Source: Ignavibacteriales bacterium
GTDB lineage: Bacteria; Bacteroidota; Ignavibacteria; Ignavibacteriales; Ignavibacteriaceae
Assembly: GCA_020061995.1 (NCBI GenBank)
Contig: JAGUXE010000134.1
Location: forward strand, 1-19,356
Direction: 5' to 3'
Length of the DNA: 19,356 nucleotides
This document shows positions 1-7,848 of the stretch, piece by piece. The notes beneath the pieces are model-generated. The model did not search any database, had not been told where the DNA came from, and was given only the letters and a program-made list of their open reading frames with translations. A program made the position numbers and the translations under genes. Every line of letters begins with the position of its first letter. The first letter of the stretch is position 1.

Positions 1-311
1 GGAGGATTTACAATTGTAGATTCTTCATAAAAAAGATATCCCCCCGGTTTTACACATGACTCAAATTTATCGAGCGATGGCTGATTAAGAATAATAGCCG
101 AATCATATCTTGAAACTAGTGGAGAACTAATTCTTCCATCTGAAATTATTACAACACAATTTGCCGTTCCGCCACGCATTTCAGGACCGTAAGACGGCAT
201 CCAGCTTGTTTCTTTATCTTCTATTATTGCAGAATAAGAAAGGACCTGTCCTAACGAGAGAACTCCCTGTCCACCAAAACCTGCAACAATTATTTCTTCT
301 GTTTTAATCAT
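1..311 (-). CDS. korC: 2-oxoacid:ferredoxin oxidoreductase, gamma subunit (partial, 3' end outside window)
   Basis: This is the first 103 codons of the gamma subunit of a CoA-dependent 2-oxoacid:ferredoxin oxidoreductase, a cytoplasmic enzyme that oxidatively decarboxylates a 2-oxoacid to acyl-CoA and reduces ferredoxin. Reading from the ATG at 311 gives a glycine-rich GFGGQGV near residues 11-17 and the family signature SYGPEMRGGTANC near residues 40-52. Both are typical of the KorC/PorC-type gamma domain that binds CoA. The ATG is chosen because AGGTGA lies 7 bases upstream and overlaps the stop of the beta gene; a GTG at 320 is in frame but has no ribosome site. It is the last visible gene of the operon and the reading frame is open at the window edge. 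The substrate (2-oxoglutarate, branched-chain oxoacid or another) cannot be read from this fragment. Confidence 0.93.
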   Translation of the reverse strand, partial: MIKTEEIIVAGFGGQGVLSLGQVLSYSAIIEDKETSWMPSYGPEMRGGTANCVVIISDGRISSPLVSRYDSAIILNQPSLDKFESCVKPGGYLFYEESTIVNP

Positions 312-320
312 TTTAATCAC

Positions 321-1115
321 CTAATTATTCTCTGTTGAAGGAGCAGTTATATTTTTGCCTGGAACTTTAATATCACCAAGCGGATACATAGGGAACATAT
401 TTTCCTCAATCCACTTTTGTGACTCTAATGGTGACTGTTTCCATCCAGAAGGGCAATTAGAAACAATCTCGATAAAACAAGTTCCTTTATTTAGCTTCTG
501 ATATTCGAATGCACTTCGCAGAGCTTTTTTTAATTTTCTAACAGCATTAGGAGTATGAACAGCATGACGTGCTACAAAATAAGCTCCGGGAAGTTGAGCA
601 ATCATTTCGGTAATTTTTAGTGGGAATCCGATTTTTGCAGTATCTCTACCGTACGGAGTTGTTGAAGTCACTTGTCCGCATAATGATGTCGGAGCCATTT
701 GACCACCGGTCATTCCGTAAATTGCATTGTTTATAAAAACCATAAGAATATTTTCACCGCGGTTAACAGTATGAATAGTTTCGGCAGTGCCTATTGCTGC
801 TAAGTCACCATCTCCTTGATATGAAAAAACATATTTTTCCGGGAGAACTCTTTTAATTCCAGTGGCTGCGGCACTTGCACGACCATGCGCTGCTTCTTGC
901 ATATCAATATTCATATAATGATAAGCAAATACCGAACAGCCCACAGGGGCAACACCAATTGTCTGATCCTGAATTCCCAATTCGTCAATAACTTCCATTA
1001 AAACGCGATGTGCAACTCCATGTCCGCAACCCGGGCAATAGTGAAAAGGAGTATCGGTTAAGGTTTCAGGTTTCTGATATACTACTTCTAAATTTTCTAA
1101 TACAGGTACTTCCAT
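321..1115 (-). CDS. korB: 2-oxoacid:ferredoxin oxidoreductase, beta subunit (TPP-binding)
   Basis: This is the thiamine-diphosphate and iron-sulfur subunit of the oxidoreductase, 264 residues from the chosen start. A GDG motif at residues 101-103 followed by the NN pair at 129-130 forms the TPP/Mg2+ site. Cysteines at 27 and 30 (HYCPGCGHG), 60 (VGCS) and 221 (SNCPSGW) are placed as expected for the [4Fe-4S] cluster of this family. An upstream in-frame ATG at 1139 would add eight residues and overlap the alpha gene. The ATG at 1115 is preferred because it has GAGG 5 bases upstream, sharing bases with the TGA stop of the alpha gene at 1123-1125. The length is normal for KorB-like beta subunits. 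The single-subunit TPP domain with a separate alpha, gamma and ferredoxin argues for the four-subunit form, not a fused pyruvate:ferredoxin oxidoreductase. Confidence 0.93.
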   Translation of the reverse strand: MEVPVLENLEVVYQKPETLTDTPFHYCPGCGHGVAHRVLMEVIDELGIQDQTIGVAPVGCSVFAYHYMNIDMQEAAHGRASAAATGIKRVLPEKYVFSYQGDGDLAAIGTAETIHTVNRGENILMVFINNAIYGMTGGQMAPTSLCGQVTSTTPYGRDTAKIGFPLKITEMIAQLPGAYFVARHAVHTPNAVRKLKKALRSAFEYQKLNKGTCFIEIVSNCPSGWKQSPLESQKWIEENMFPMYPLGDIKVPGKNITAPSTENN

Positions 1116-1122
1116 ATCTTCC

Positions 1123-2211
1123 TCACACTTCTTCTTCATGATGAATGAATTTTTGCTCTAATGCCACAGCAATTTCCTCTGGAGTGGGAATCATTCCTCC
1201 CATTCTTCCTTTGAAATAAACCGGACATTTACCATTCACAGCAAGTTGAACATCTTCAACCATTTGACCTGCATTCATTTCGACAACCATAAATCCGGCT
1301 GCTCGATTAGCAGTCTCGGAAATAATTTGTTTTGGAAATGGGAATAGTGTTATCGGTCTGATTAGTCCTGCTTTAATTCCTTTTTCTCTTACTATATCAA
1401 CAGCTTTTTGGCAAATTCTGGCAGATAAACCGAAAGCGACAAAAACGATTTCAGCATCTTCCATAAAGTATTCTTCATAGCGAACTTCAGCTTCTTCTAT
1501 TGCTTTGTATTTATCTTGAAGATGATGATTTATTGCTTCCATTTTCTCAGGTTGAATATGGAGAGAGGTAATTATATTTCTTTCTCTATCTTTTGTTTTA
1601 CCTGTTGTTCCCCATTCAGGTGTTACATGAGGAAGTGATCCTTCTTCAGGTAATGTAAGTTTTTCCATCATTTGTCCAAGAGCACCATCGGCAAGTATTA
1701 AAGCCGGAATACGGTATTTTTCTGATACTCTAAAAGCATCAAAAACGAAATCAGCCATTTCTTGAACTGAAGATGGAGCTAAAACAAACAACTTATAATC
1801 GCCGTGTCCACCCCCCTTTACAGATTGAAAATAGTCACCTTGTGATGGCTGAATTGTCCCCAACCCGGGACCGCCGCGTGTGATATTTACTATCAAGCAG
1901 GGAAGTTCTGCTGTAGCAATGTAAGAAATTCCTTCTTGCATTAAACTTACACCAGGGCTTGATGATGAGGTCATAACTCTTGCCCCTGCGCCTGCAGCAC
2001 CATAAATCATATTAATTGATGCAACTTCGCTTTCAGCTTGTAAAACTATAAAGCCCCGTTTTGGCGCTTGTTCTTCAAAATATTCTAATATTTCCGATTG
2101 TGGAGTTATGGGATAACCGAAATAAGCTGTAAGCCCCGCACGAATAGCGGCTTCTGCTAAAGCTTCATTTCCCTTCATCAAACGGACTTCTTTTTTGTTT
2201 GTGTTTTCCAT
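1123..2211 (-). CDS. korA: 2-oxoacid:ferredoxin oxidoreductase, alpha subunit (KorA/VorB type)
   Basis: This is the alpha subunit, 362 residues, which carries the TPP pyrimidine-binding domain and the transketolase C-terminal-like domain. The motif YFGYPITPQSE at residues 30-40 and the stretch VMTSSSSPGVSLMQEGI are hallmarks of KorA/VorB proteins. A hydrophobic beta-alpha segment beginning VFVAFGLSARI fits domain II. Automatic annotation often names such proteins 3-methyl-2-oxobutanoate dehydrogenase VorB. The sequence supports the family and the complex but does not settle 2-oxoglutarate versus branched-chain substrates. The start at 2211 has TAGGG 8 bases upstream, formed around the TAG stop of the ferredoxin gene. 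It ends in TGA at 1123-1125, a few bases before the beta gene's start. Confidence 0.93.
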   Translation of the reverse strand: MENTNKKEVRLMKGNEALAEAAIRAGLTAYFGYPITPQSEILEYFEEQAPKRGFIVLQAESEVASINMIYGAAGAGARVMTSSSSPGVSLMQEGISYIATAELPCLIVNITRGGPGLGTIQPSQGDYFQSVKGGGHGDYKLFVLAPSSVQEMADFVFDAFRVSEKYRIPALILADGALGQMMEKLTLPEEGSLPHVTPEWGTTGKTKDRERNIITSLHIQPEKMEAINHHLQDKYKAIEEAEVRYEEYFMEDAEIVFVAFGLSARICQKAVDIVREKGIKAGLIRPITLFPFPKQIISETANRAAGFMVVEMNAGQMVEDVQLAVNGKCPVYFKGRMGGMIPTPEEIAVALEQKFIHHEEEV

Positions 2212-2221
2212 TTGTGATACC

Positions 2222-2452
2222 CTAAACTGCTTTCTTTACTTTTGCTTGACGGTAAACTGTAATAGCGGCATCGGGACAAACAAGAGCACAATTAATACAG
2301 CCGGTACATTCATCATTAATTAGTTCTGCGTATCTATATCCTTTAGGATTAATTTGTCTGGATAGACTTAAACTATGCTGCGGACAAGCTGCTATACATA
2401 ATTCACACCCCTTGCAGATGTCGGTAGCAATTAAAACTGTTCCTCTTATCAT
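2222..2452 (-). CDS. korD: Ferredoxin-like subunit of 2-oxoacid:ferredoxin oxidoreductase (2x[4Fe-4S])
   Basis: This is a 76-residue dicluster ferredoxin. Two CxxCxxCxxxCP motifs at residues 13-24 and 49-60 should each contribute to a [4Fe-4S] cluster that carries electrons from the TPP site to external ferredoxin. It is the first gene of the operon, so the order is delta-alpha-beta-gamma, the arrangement known as korDABC or vorDABC. The ATG at 2452 has only a weak GTGAG sequence 8 bases upstream, but no other start gives a complete first motif. Upstream lies a candidate Bacteroidota-type promoter at 2502-2533, giving a leader of roughly 45 bases. Confidence 0.9.
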   Translation of the reverse strand: MIRGTVLIATDICKGCELCIAACPQHSLSLSRQINPKGYRYAELINDECTGCINCALVCPDAAITVYRQAKVKKAV

Positions 2453-2501
2453 GATTAACTCACTAATATTATTAATATTCTGAAATTTGCAAGTTATATG
2501 C

Positions 2502-2533
2502 CAAAGGTATATTTGAAGGTTTTTTTTTGTTAA
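2502..2533 (-). promoter_or_regulatory. Candidate promoter of the korDABC operon
   Basis: On the minus strand TTAAC (2533-2529) is followed after 19 bases by TACCTTTG (2509-2502). The latter is a full match to the TAnnTTTG -7 element known from Bacteroidota. It lies about 50 bases before the korD start. The spacer is an A-tract. The -33 box is TTA, not the usual TTG, so the call is tentative. Confidence 0.4.
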
Positions 2534-2691
2534 TGTAGAAAAATCAAATGAAAAGCAAGTTGTTTTTCAAAATTTGGAAGAGGTTCGAAGCTTCTTTTCT
2601 TGATTTTGGGAAGTCAACATTAGTTGCTATTGGTAATAATGAACCGATGGTTAATAGTTGTTTTTAGTCAACCATAAATTCGTTTTCGAGG

Positions 2692-2737
2692 AAAGAGTGA
2701 GATATTCAAAGCCAAATTTTTGAAATTCTCACTCTTT
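2692..2737 (-). terminator. Hairpin terminator downstream of the alpha-2-macroglobulin gene
   Basis: A perfect 11-bp stem pairs 2692-2702 with 2727-2737 (AAAGAGTGAGA and its complement). A 2x2 internal mismatch follows, then six further pairs (2705-2710 with 2719-2724) around an 8-base loop. It begins 9 bases after the macroglobulin stop. The T-tract on the minus strand is short (CTTTCC), so termination may be weak. It also separates this gene from the downstream kor operon, which has its own promoter. Confidence 0.65.
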
Positions 2738-2746
2738 AACTTTTAG

Positions 2747-5700
2747 CTATTCAACAACCGCAATTTTCATCATTTTACCGACTTCCATAACTTCCGGATA
2801 GTACATTAAAGACACTTCGGTAGGGACAATCGAATAATTCCCCGGGATTTGTGCCCGAAGTAAATATGTAAAAGTCATTTCTTTTTCGGGATTTGTAACA
2901 AAGAATGAAATTTTTTCGTCACGGATTTCCTTATCGGAATAACGCCAAATCCATGGTCTTCTTCCATAAATTCTATAATCATTGTTAAATCCGGGGTAAT
3001 CATTTTCATTATTTATGTTATAATAACTCTCATCTTTAATTATTTCAAATCCCGCGGGGAGGAAATCTTCAATCATAACGTAGCGGTCTTCTCCGTCGAC
3101 AAAATCAACCTTAAGTTTTACAAAAAGAATATCACCGGTTTTTATGCTTTTTGTTATTGCGGACTTCTTATAAGAAATTCCCTGTGGAGATGCATCATAA
3201 ATTAATTTGGAAATTTCTTTGATGATTTTAAAATGATTAATGAGTTCACTTCGCTTTTCTTTCTGATAAAATTCATTCTTTCCAGAAAAATAAATTTTAC
3301 CATCGCCATCTTTTAAGATTGACAAAACGTTTTTGCCATGCTTCAAAATCGGTTTTGAATTGTTATCAATTACCAATCTATTTTGTTCATTAAAAAGATT
3401 ACTCTTATCAAACTTTAGCTTTTGAATTTCTACATTGTTTACTTTCACTGTTGAGATGTAATCTGCAGACAGTTCTTTTGATATTTTAAGGAAATCAGTA
3501 AGTGCAAAAAGTACTTTTGCCGTCTGCTGAGTTGAGTTCCATGAATATCCTTTTTGTTGTTCAATAAGTTTAGCAACAATTTTTTGAATCAGTTTACTTT
3601 TTGGATCTAACTTCATCAATAATTTTAAAGAATATGCTGTTGTTTGAACTTCATCATATTGCCAGCCGAAACGATTTGTATACTCCTTCCAATAAGCCGT
3701 CCGTTCACTCTCAATAATTTTATCTAACAGTTTATTCATCATCAATTCACTCTCTTTTATTTGAAAAAGAGAATGATAAGCCAATCCGGTTAATGAGAGA
3801 GAATAAGCATCAAGTTTTTCAATTGATAATTTATTTAATGAAGAAATGAGATTTTCACGATTGACTTTAATAAACTCGGCATTCTTACTTAACACATACA
3901 ATATGTAGGAATATGTAGTTCTATCAAATGAAGAAGTATTCTTTGACTGCTCCCACAAAAAGTTAGTAGCTCTATCTATATAGTTTTGTTCAACAGCATA
4001 ACCTGAAAGTTGAGCTTCGAGCAATCCGTTCAAAACATAAGTTGTCATAAAAAGATCACTTCGATCATTCTTCCACCAACCCCATCCGCCATCTTCATGA
4101 GTGAAAGAATAAATACGTTTTAATCCGGCATCGACAATTATTGGCAGATCTTTCGTAGCTTTTGAAGAGAGAGGAAGATTTAATTCCTTAAAGGTGTTAG
4201 CTGCAATAACAGCCGGTAAAAACCTACTCATTGTTTGTTCAACGCAACCATAAGGATATTGAATCAAATCATCTAACGATTTCAAAATAGAAGAAGCAAT
4301 TGTAGGTTGAACAATAAACGAAATACTAGCAGTCCGTAAATCGACATCATTCGGAATATTAAATTCTATTTGTGATTCAGTTCCGCTATCAAGGAGAGTA
4401 TTTAGCGGAGTTATATGCTTTATGCCATTCGGATAAATCGGTAGGGTTATTTTTACTGCATCCGATTCTTCATTAGTAAGTGCTTCAACATAAAGCTCAA
4501 CTTCACCTATCGGTTTTGAAACTTCAATTTCCCAATCAATTCGTTTTGCAGAATTTTCATAAAGGTAGAAATCATATTGATTGTTACCGACTTTTGTCAT
4601 TCCCTTTTGATTAATTTCAGAAAGGATCTTCAATTCATTCACATTGAATTTAATTCTAACTTTTTTCTTTTCACTTAAATAATTGTGGACAGTCGTTGTA
4701 ATAAAATGTTTATCACCTTCTCTTAAAAAGCGGGGAGACTCCATGCGTACGAGAAGATTTTTTCTTGCAATAACTGTGTTAATTGCTTCACCAACATTTG
4801 TACTTTTAGTTATTCCTCTTACGGTTGTTCTCCATGTAGTAAGATTATCGGGCATTTTAAATTTTACTTTTGCTTCACCATTTACATCGGTTAAAATGCC
4901 GGGTAGCCAAACGACCGCATCTACAAAATCTGACCGAACATCAGGAGTTTGAAATTTTTCTAATTCGGATTCTATTCCTCCCTTTGCCATAGCATCGGAC
5001 CTCATCATCTGCAAGTTCGTTCCACTCATCGATTCAGAAGCAACTCCTCTTAAGACTGGAAGATCTTGAGGCATAATGATTTCAGGTTCTTCAATTTGTA
5101 AATCGACTTTATTCATCCCTCTTTTGAGATTAATCTGTTTAACAAAAACAAATTTGCCTATCGGAGTAAGAAGGGCAATATCATAATCACCTTGTACTAA
5201 ATTATTTATTTTGAACTTTCCGGTGGAATCAGAATAAGTCTGCCAAACCTCATTCTCATTTATAAATAAGATTTCTACACTTCTATAAATTTTCTTGTTC
5301 GACTTTTTATCAAACAATTCACCTTCAACTTTTTCATTCCCTTTAGATGTAAATGTTTTAAATAAATACTTTTTATCTAACCGTGAAGCATAGCGGCTTT
5401 CGTTTGAATAATAATTTGATTGAAGCGATGAATAAACCGGAACATAATTATAAGCCTGCATCAAAAAGAAATTCTGAATCGGTTGTACTGATTCATCTTT
5501 AATTGCATAAATACTTTCGTCAACAACACCGAATGAAAATTCAGCGTTAGCTGCAGGTTGGCCTCTATGATCTTTTACTTTAATCCAATACTCTGCTTCC
5601 TCCGCGGGTTTGAATATTTCTTTCGAAGGAGATATATCAACCGTTAAAATTTTATGCTTCGGAAGAACCGGAATTGTTTTTTGATCTTGATAAATATTTT

Positions 5701-7705
5701 TGTCGTTAACAAAAACTATTGAAATGTTAAAGGATGGACTGAGTGATTCATCTATCACTTTTCTTATTTCATAACTCTTTCCTTTTGCTGTAATCTTCTC
5801 ATAATAGACTATTGATGAGTTAATTTCATAAGTGAGAAGTAATTCAATTCCTTCTTGAGGAAGCATAATTACTGCCGTTAAAGTATCACCCGCTTCATAA
5901 ATATCTTTGTCGGAAATTATTTCAGGTCTGCCATTGTAGTTATAGTAATAAGGAATATCTTTGTCCGTGACACTAAAACTCCCCGAAGTAGTGATTTTAT
6001 TATTTTGCTTATCGATACAAACAAAAGTATAACTATAATTACCTGCTTCTTCCGAAATATAACTTACGCTATTTCTCCCTGCTTCATCAGTTTTGCCGTA
6101 AATCGTTTTAACGGTTTTTTCAATTCGGTTGTTGTTGACATAATCAACTTTATTGATGATTAGTTCATATTTTGTTACAACAGGGGAGTTGTCAAAATCA
6201 AAAGAACGAAGATGAATTAAAACCTCTTCTCCTTTCTTCATAAAATATTTATTGGTAAAAGAAGAGAGGGAAAATTCACCCCGAGTTACAAACACCTCTT
6301 TAGAAGCTGAAATTGTTCGACGAGATTCATCGGTAACTTCAGCTACAAAATGGTAATTTACATCAAATTCATCCGCTTCATTTATTTCGTATGAGAAATT
6401 GAATCTCCCCTTCTCATCAAGTTTTCCGTCAATTTGATTTAGAAATTCTTTCTGTACGTTTCGATGAGAAATATTTCCGGCAAATGATTTATAAAACCAT
6501 TGATGTTCAGACCAATACCACCAGGGGAACCAAAATTTTGATTTATATATTTTAACCGTTACATCTGCATTTGCAACAGGCGAACCGAAATAGTAATCGC
6601 TTTGGACCTCGCCGCTCACAACATCTTTACGTGTGTAGTTTTTCTTTGCGGATGTTACAACAACTTTGTATTCAGGTTTTTTATATTCATCCACTTCGAA
6701 GCTGCCATAGTAATACCCTTTTTCATTTGAAATATTTATTGTGTAACTGCCAATATCTGCTTCATTATCAAGAAGAAAATTATCCCATATACTTCCAAAA
6801 TCATTTGAGACTAATTCGGTTTTATAAACTTCTTTATTTTTGGGTGAACGGATTATGATATCAAATTTTTCATTTGCAACAGGTAATAAATTTCCACTAT
6901 CCCGCTTTCTTATTATTCCCTTAAAATTTACTTCTTGTCCGGGGCGGTAAACAGGTTGATTTGTATATATATATCCGAGCCTTTGAGGATGTCGATATGA
7001 ATCAAAAAAGATATATGGATTGCTAAATACTATTTCGTTTTTTGTTTCACCGATAAGTAAAAATTCTTTATTATGTCGGGATGTATCTATCTTAAGTGCA
7101 TGTAAACCATCTTTAGAAGCATCTGAATAGACTATCTTTTCATCATTAGCGAATAGTGAAATTTTACAATCAACAAACTTTCCGGTTTTGGTGTCTGCAA
7201 CAAAAGCTAACACCTCTGTTCCGGTGGTTTTGTATACAATAACAGAATTAGAAACAACAATCGGACAATAGGCTACTTGATCCCCTTGTATAGCTTGTAA
7301 TAAGTATATGCCGGATTCTTCTGTTTTGCCAATATCAATCTTGTGAGATGACCAACGATATTTCGATGCAGGTAAAGTATAATCCCATTTCTTAATTTCT
7401 TTAGTATACTTTAATATATGAGAGTTATTTTTACCCCAAACATCAAATTGATAATTGCTGTTAGGATTTTTCCTCTGCATCTTAAGCAGCATAATCGGGT
7501 CTATTATTTTTAGGAAACGTAACTGATAATTTCGACCTGATTGTTCAGTAAATAAATCGACTGAAATTTCTTGTCCGCTTGAAAATTGTGTGTTACCCGA
7601 TATCCTGAATCTAATTTCATCATCAGCAATATTGGAACTCCCCAAAAGAAAAGGGAGAGAGAGAATAACTACAAGATGCAAGATTTTTACTTTAGATAAA
7701 TTCAT
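2747..7705 (-). CDS. Alpha-2-macroglobulin family protein with CVEQ thioester motif
   Basis: This is a 1652-residue exported protein of the bacterial alpha-2-macroglobulin family, thought to trap attacking proteases in the periplasm or at the cell surface. A basic N-terminus and a leucine-rich segment without a lipobox cysteine give a type I signal peptide (about residues 1-26). An MG2-type motif (TNQPVYRPGQEV) lies near residue 250. A carboxypeptidase-regulatory-like beta-sandwich spans about 790-875. A methionine-rich, low-complexity stretch at about 880-920 is the likely bait region. The signature AVVWLPGILTDVNGEA begins near 929. The thioester motif CVEQ is at 1154-1157 inside YPYGCVEQTMSRF, followed by an alpha-toroid domain to about 1440. 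The C-terminal macroglobulin domain contains EIRDEKISFF. The start at 7705 is chosen for AGGAG 5 bases upstream and for the signal peptide; a longer frame to 7882 would overlap the divergent gene. No pbpC partner is adjacent. The protease-trap role is family knowledge, not shown here. Confidence 0.92.
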   Translation of the reverse strand: MNLSKVKILHLVVILSLPFLLGSSNIADDEIRFRISGNTQFSSGQEISVDLFTEQSGRNYQLRFLKIIDPIMLLKMQRKNPNSNYQFDVWGKNNSHILKYTKEIKKWDYTLPASKYRWSSHKIDIGKTEESGIYLLQAIQGDQVAYCPIVVSNSVIVYKTTGTEVLAFVADTKTGKFVDCKISLFANDEKIVYSDASKDGLHALKIDTSRHNKEFLLIGETKNEIVFSNPYIFFDSYRHPQRLGYIYTNQPVYRPGQEVNFKGIIRKRDSGNLLPVANEKFDIIIRSPKNKEVYKTELVSNDFGSIWDNFLLDNEADIGSYTINISNEKGYYYGSFEVDEYKKPEYKVVVTSAKKNYTRKDVVSGEVQSDYYFGSPVANADVTVKIYKSKFWFPWWYWSEHQWFYKSFAGNISHRNVQKEFLNQIDGKLDEKGRFNFSYEINEADEFDVNYHFVAEVTDESRRTISASKEVFVTRGEFSLSSFTNKYFMKKGEEVLIHLRSFDFDNSPVVTKYELIINKVDYVNNNRIEKTVKTIYGKTDEAGRNSVSYISEEAGNYSYTFVCIDKQNNKITTSGSFSVTDKDIPYYYNYNGRPEIISDKDIYEAGDTLTAVIMLPQEGIELLLTYEINSSIVYYEKITAKGKSYEIRKVIDESLSPSFNISIVFVNDKNIYQDQKTIPVLPKHKILTVDISPSKEIFKPAEEAEYWIKVKDHRGQPAANAEFSFGVVDESIYAIKDESVQPIQNFFLMQAYNYVPVYSSLQSNYYSNESRYASRLDKKYLFKTFTSKGNEKVEGELFDKKSNKKIYRSVEILFINENEVWQTYSDSTGKFKINNLVQGDYDIALLTPIGKFVFVKQINLKRGMNKVDLQIEEPEIIMPQDLPVLRGVASESMSGTNLQMMRSDAMAKGGIESELEKFQTPDVRSDFVDAVVWLPGILTDVNGEAKVKFKMPDNLTTWRTTVRGITKSTNVGEAINTVIARKNLLVRMESPRFLREGDKHFITTTVHNYLSEKKKVRIKFNVNELKILSEINQKGMTKVGNNQYDFYLYENSAKRIDWEIEVSKPIGEVELYVEALTNEESDAVKITLPIYPNGIKHITPLNTLLDSGTESQIEFNIPNDVDLRTASISFIVQPTIASSILKSLDDLIQYPYGCVEQTMSRFLPAVIAANTFKELNLPLSSKATKDLPIIVDAGLKRIYSFTHEDGGWGWWKNDRSDLFMTTYVLNGLLEAQLSGYAVEQNYIDRATNFLWEQSKNTSSFDRTTYSYILYVLSKNAEFIKVNRENLISSLNKLSIEKLDAYSLSLTGLAYHSLFQIKESELMMNKLLDKIIESERTAYWKEYTNRFGWQYDEVQTTAYSLKLLMKLDPKSKLIQKIVAKLIEQQKGYSWNSTQQTAKVLFALTDFLKISKELSADYISTVKVNNVEIQKLKFDKSNLFNEQNRLVIDNNSKPILKHGKNVLSILKDGDGKIYFSGKNEFYQKEKRSELINHFKIIKEISKLIYDASPQGISYKKSAITKSIKTGDILFVKLKVDFVDGEDRYVMIEDFLPAGFEIIKDESYYNINNENDYPGFNNDYRIYGRRPWIWRYSDKEIRDEKISFFVTNPEKEMTFTYLLRAQIPGNYSIVPTEVSLMYYPEVMEVGKMMKIAVVE

Positions 7706-7726
7706 TTGTTCTCCTAACTTTAATCC

Positions 7727-7757
7727 CTTATACTGTTGAAGGTTGAAAAAGTGCCAA
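7727..7757 (-). promoter_or_regulatory. Candidate promoter of the alpha-2-macroglobulin gene
   Basis: On the minus strand TTGGCA (7757-7752) and TATAAG (7732-7727) are separated by 19 bases and lie 20-50 bases before the start codon, with AGGAG at 7715-7711 as ribosome site. The -10 box resembles general sigma-70 boxes more than TAnnTTTG. The divergent S9 peptidase promoter must lie in the same 143-base gap; a TATTTTTA at 7808-7815 is a partial match but lacks a well-spaced upstream box. Confidence 0.25.
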
Positions 7758-7848
7758 TTCCGAAAATGGAATAACGATTGTGCTATTCTAATATAACTAA
7801 ACATTCTTATTTTTAGTTTATTAATTAAATTTTCTAAACGGAGCAGAG

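Noticed and set aside
2647..2675. 6-bp inverted repeat ATGGTT/AACCAT between korD and the macroglobulin gene
   Set aside because: The stem is short and the loop long; such pairs are expected by chance in AT-rich DNA.
4683..4952. Plus-strand 89-codon frame opposite the macroglobulin gene
   Set aside because: It lies wholly inside a strongly supported gene on the other strand, and its composition is that of an antisense shadow.
6571..6858. Plus-strand 95-codon frame opposite the macroglobulin gene
   Set aside because: It is an antisense shadow without ribosome site or recognisable domain.
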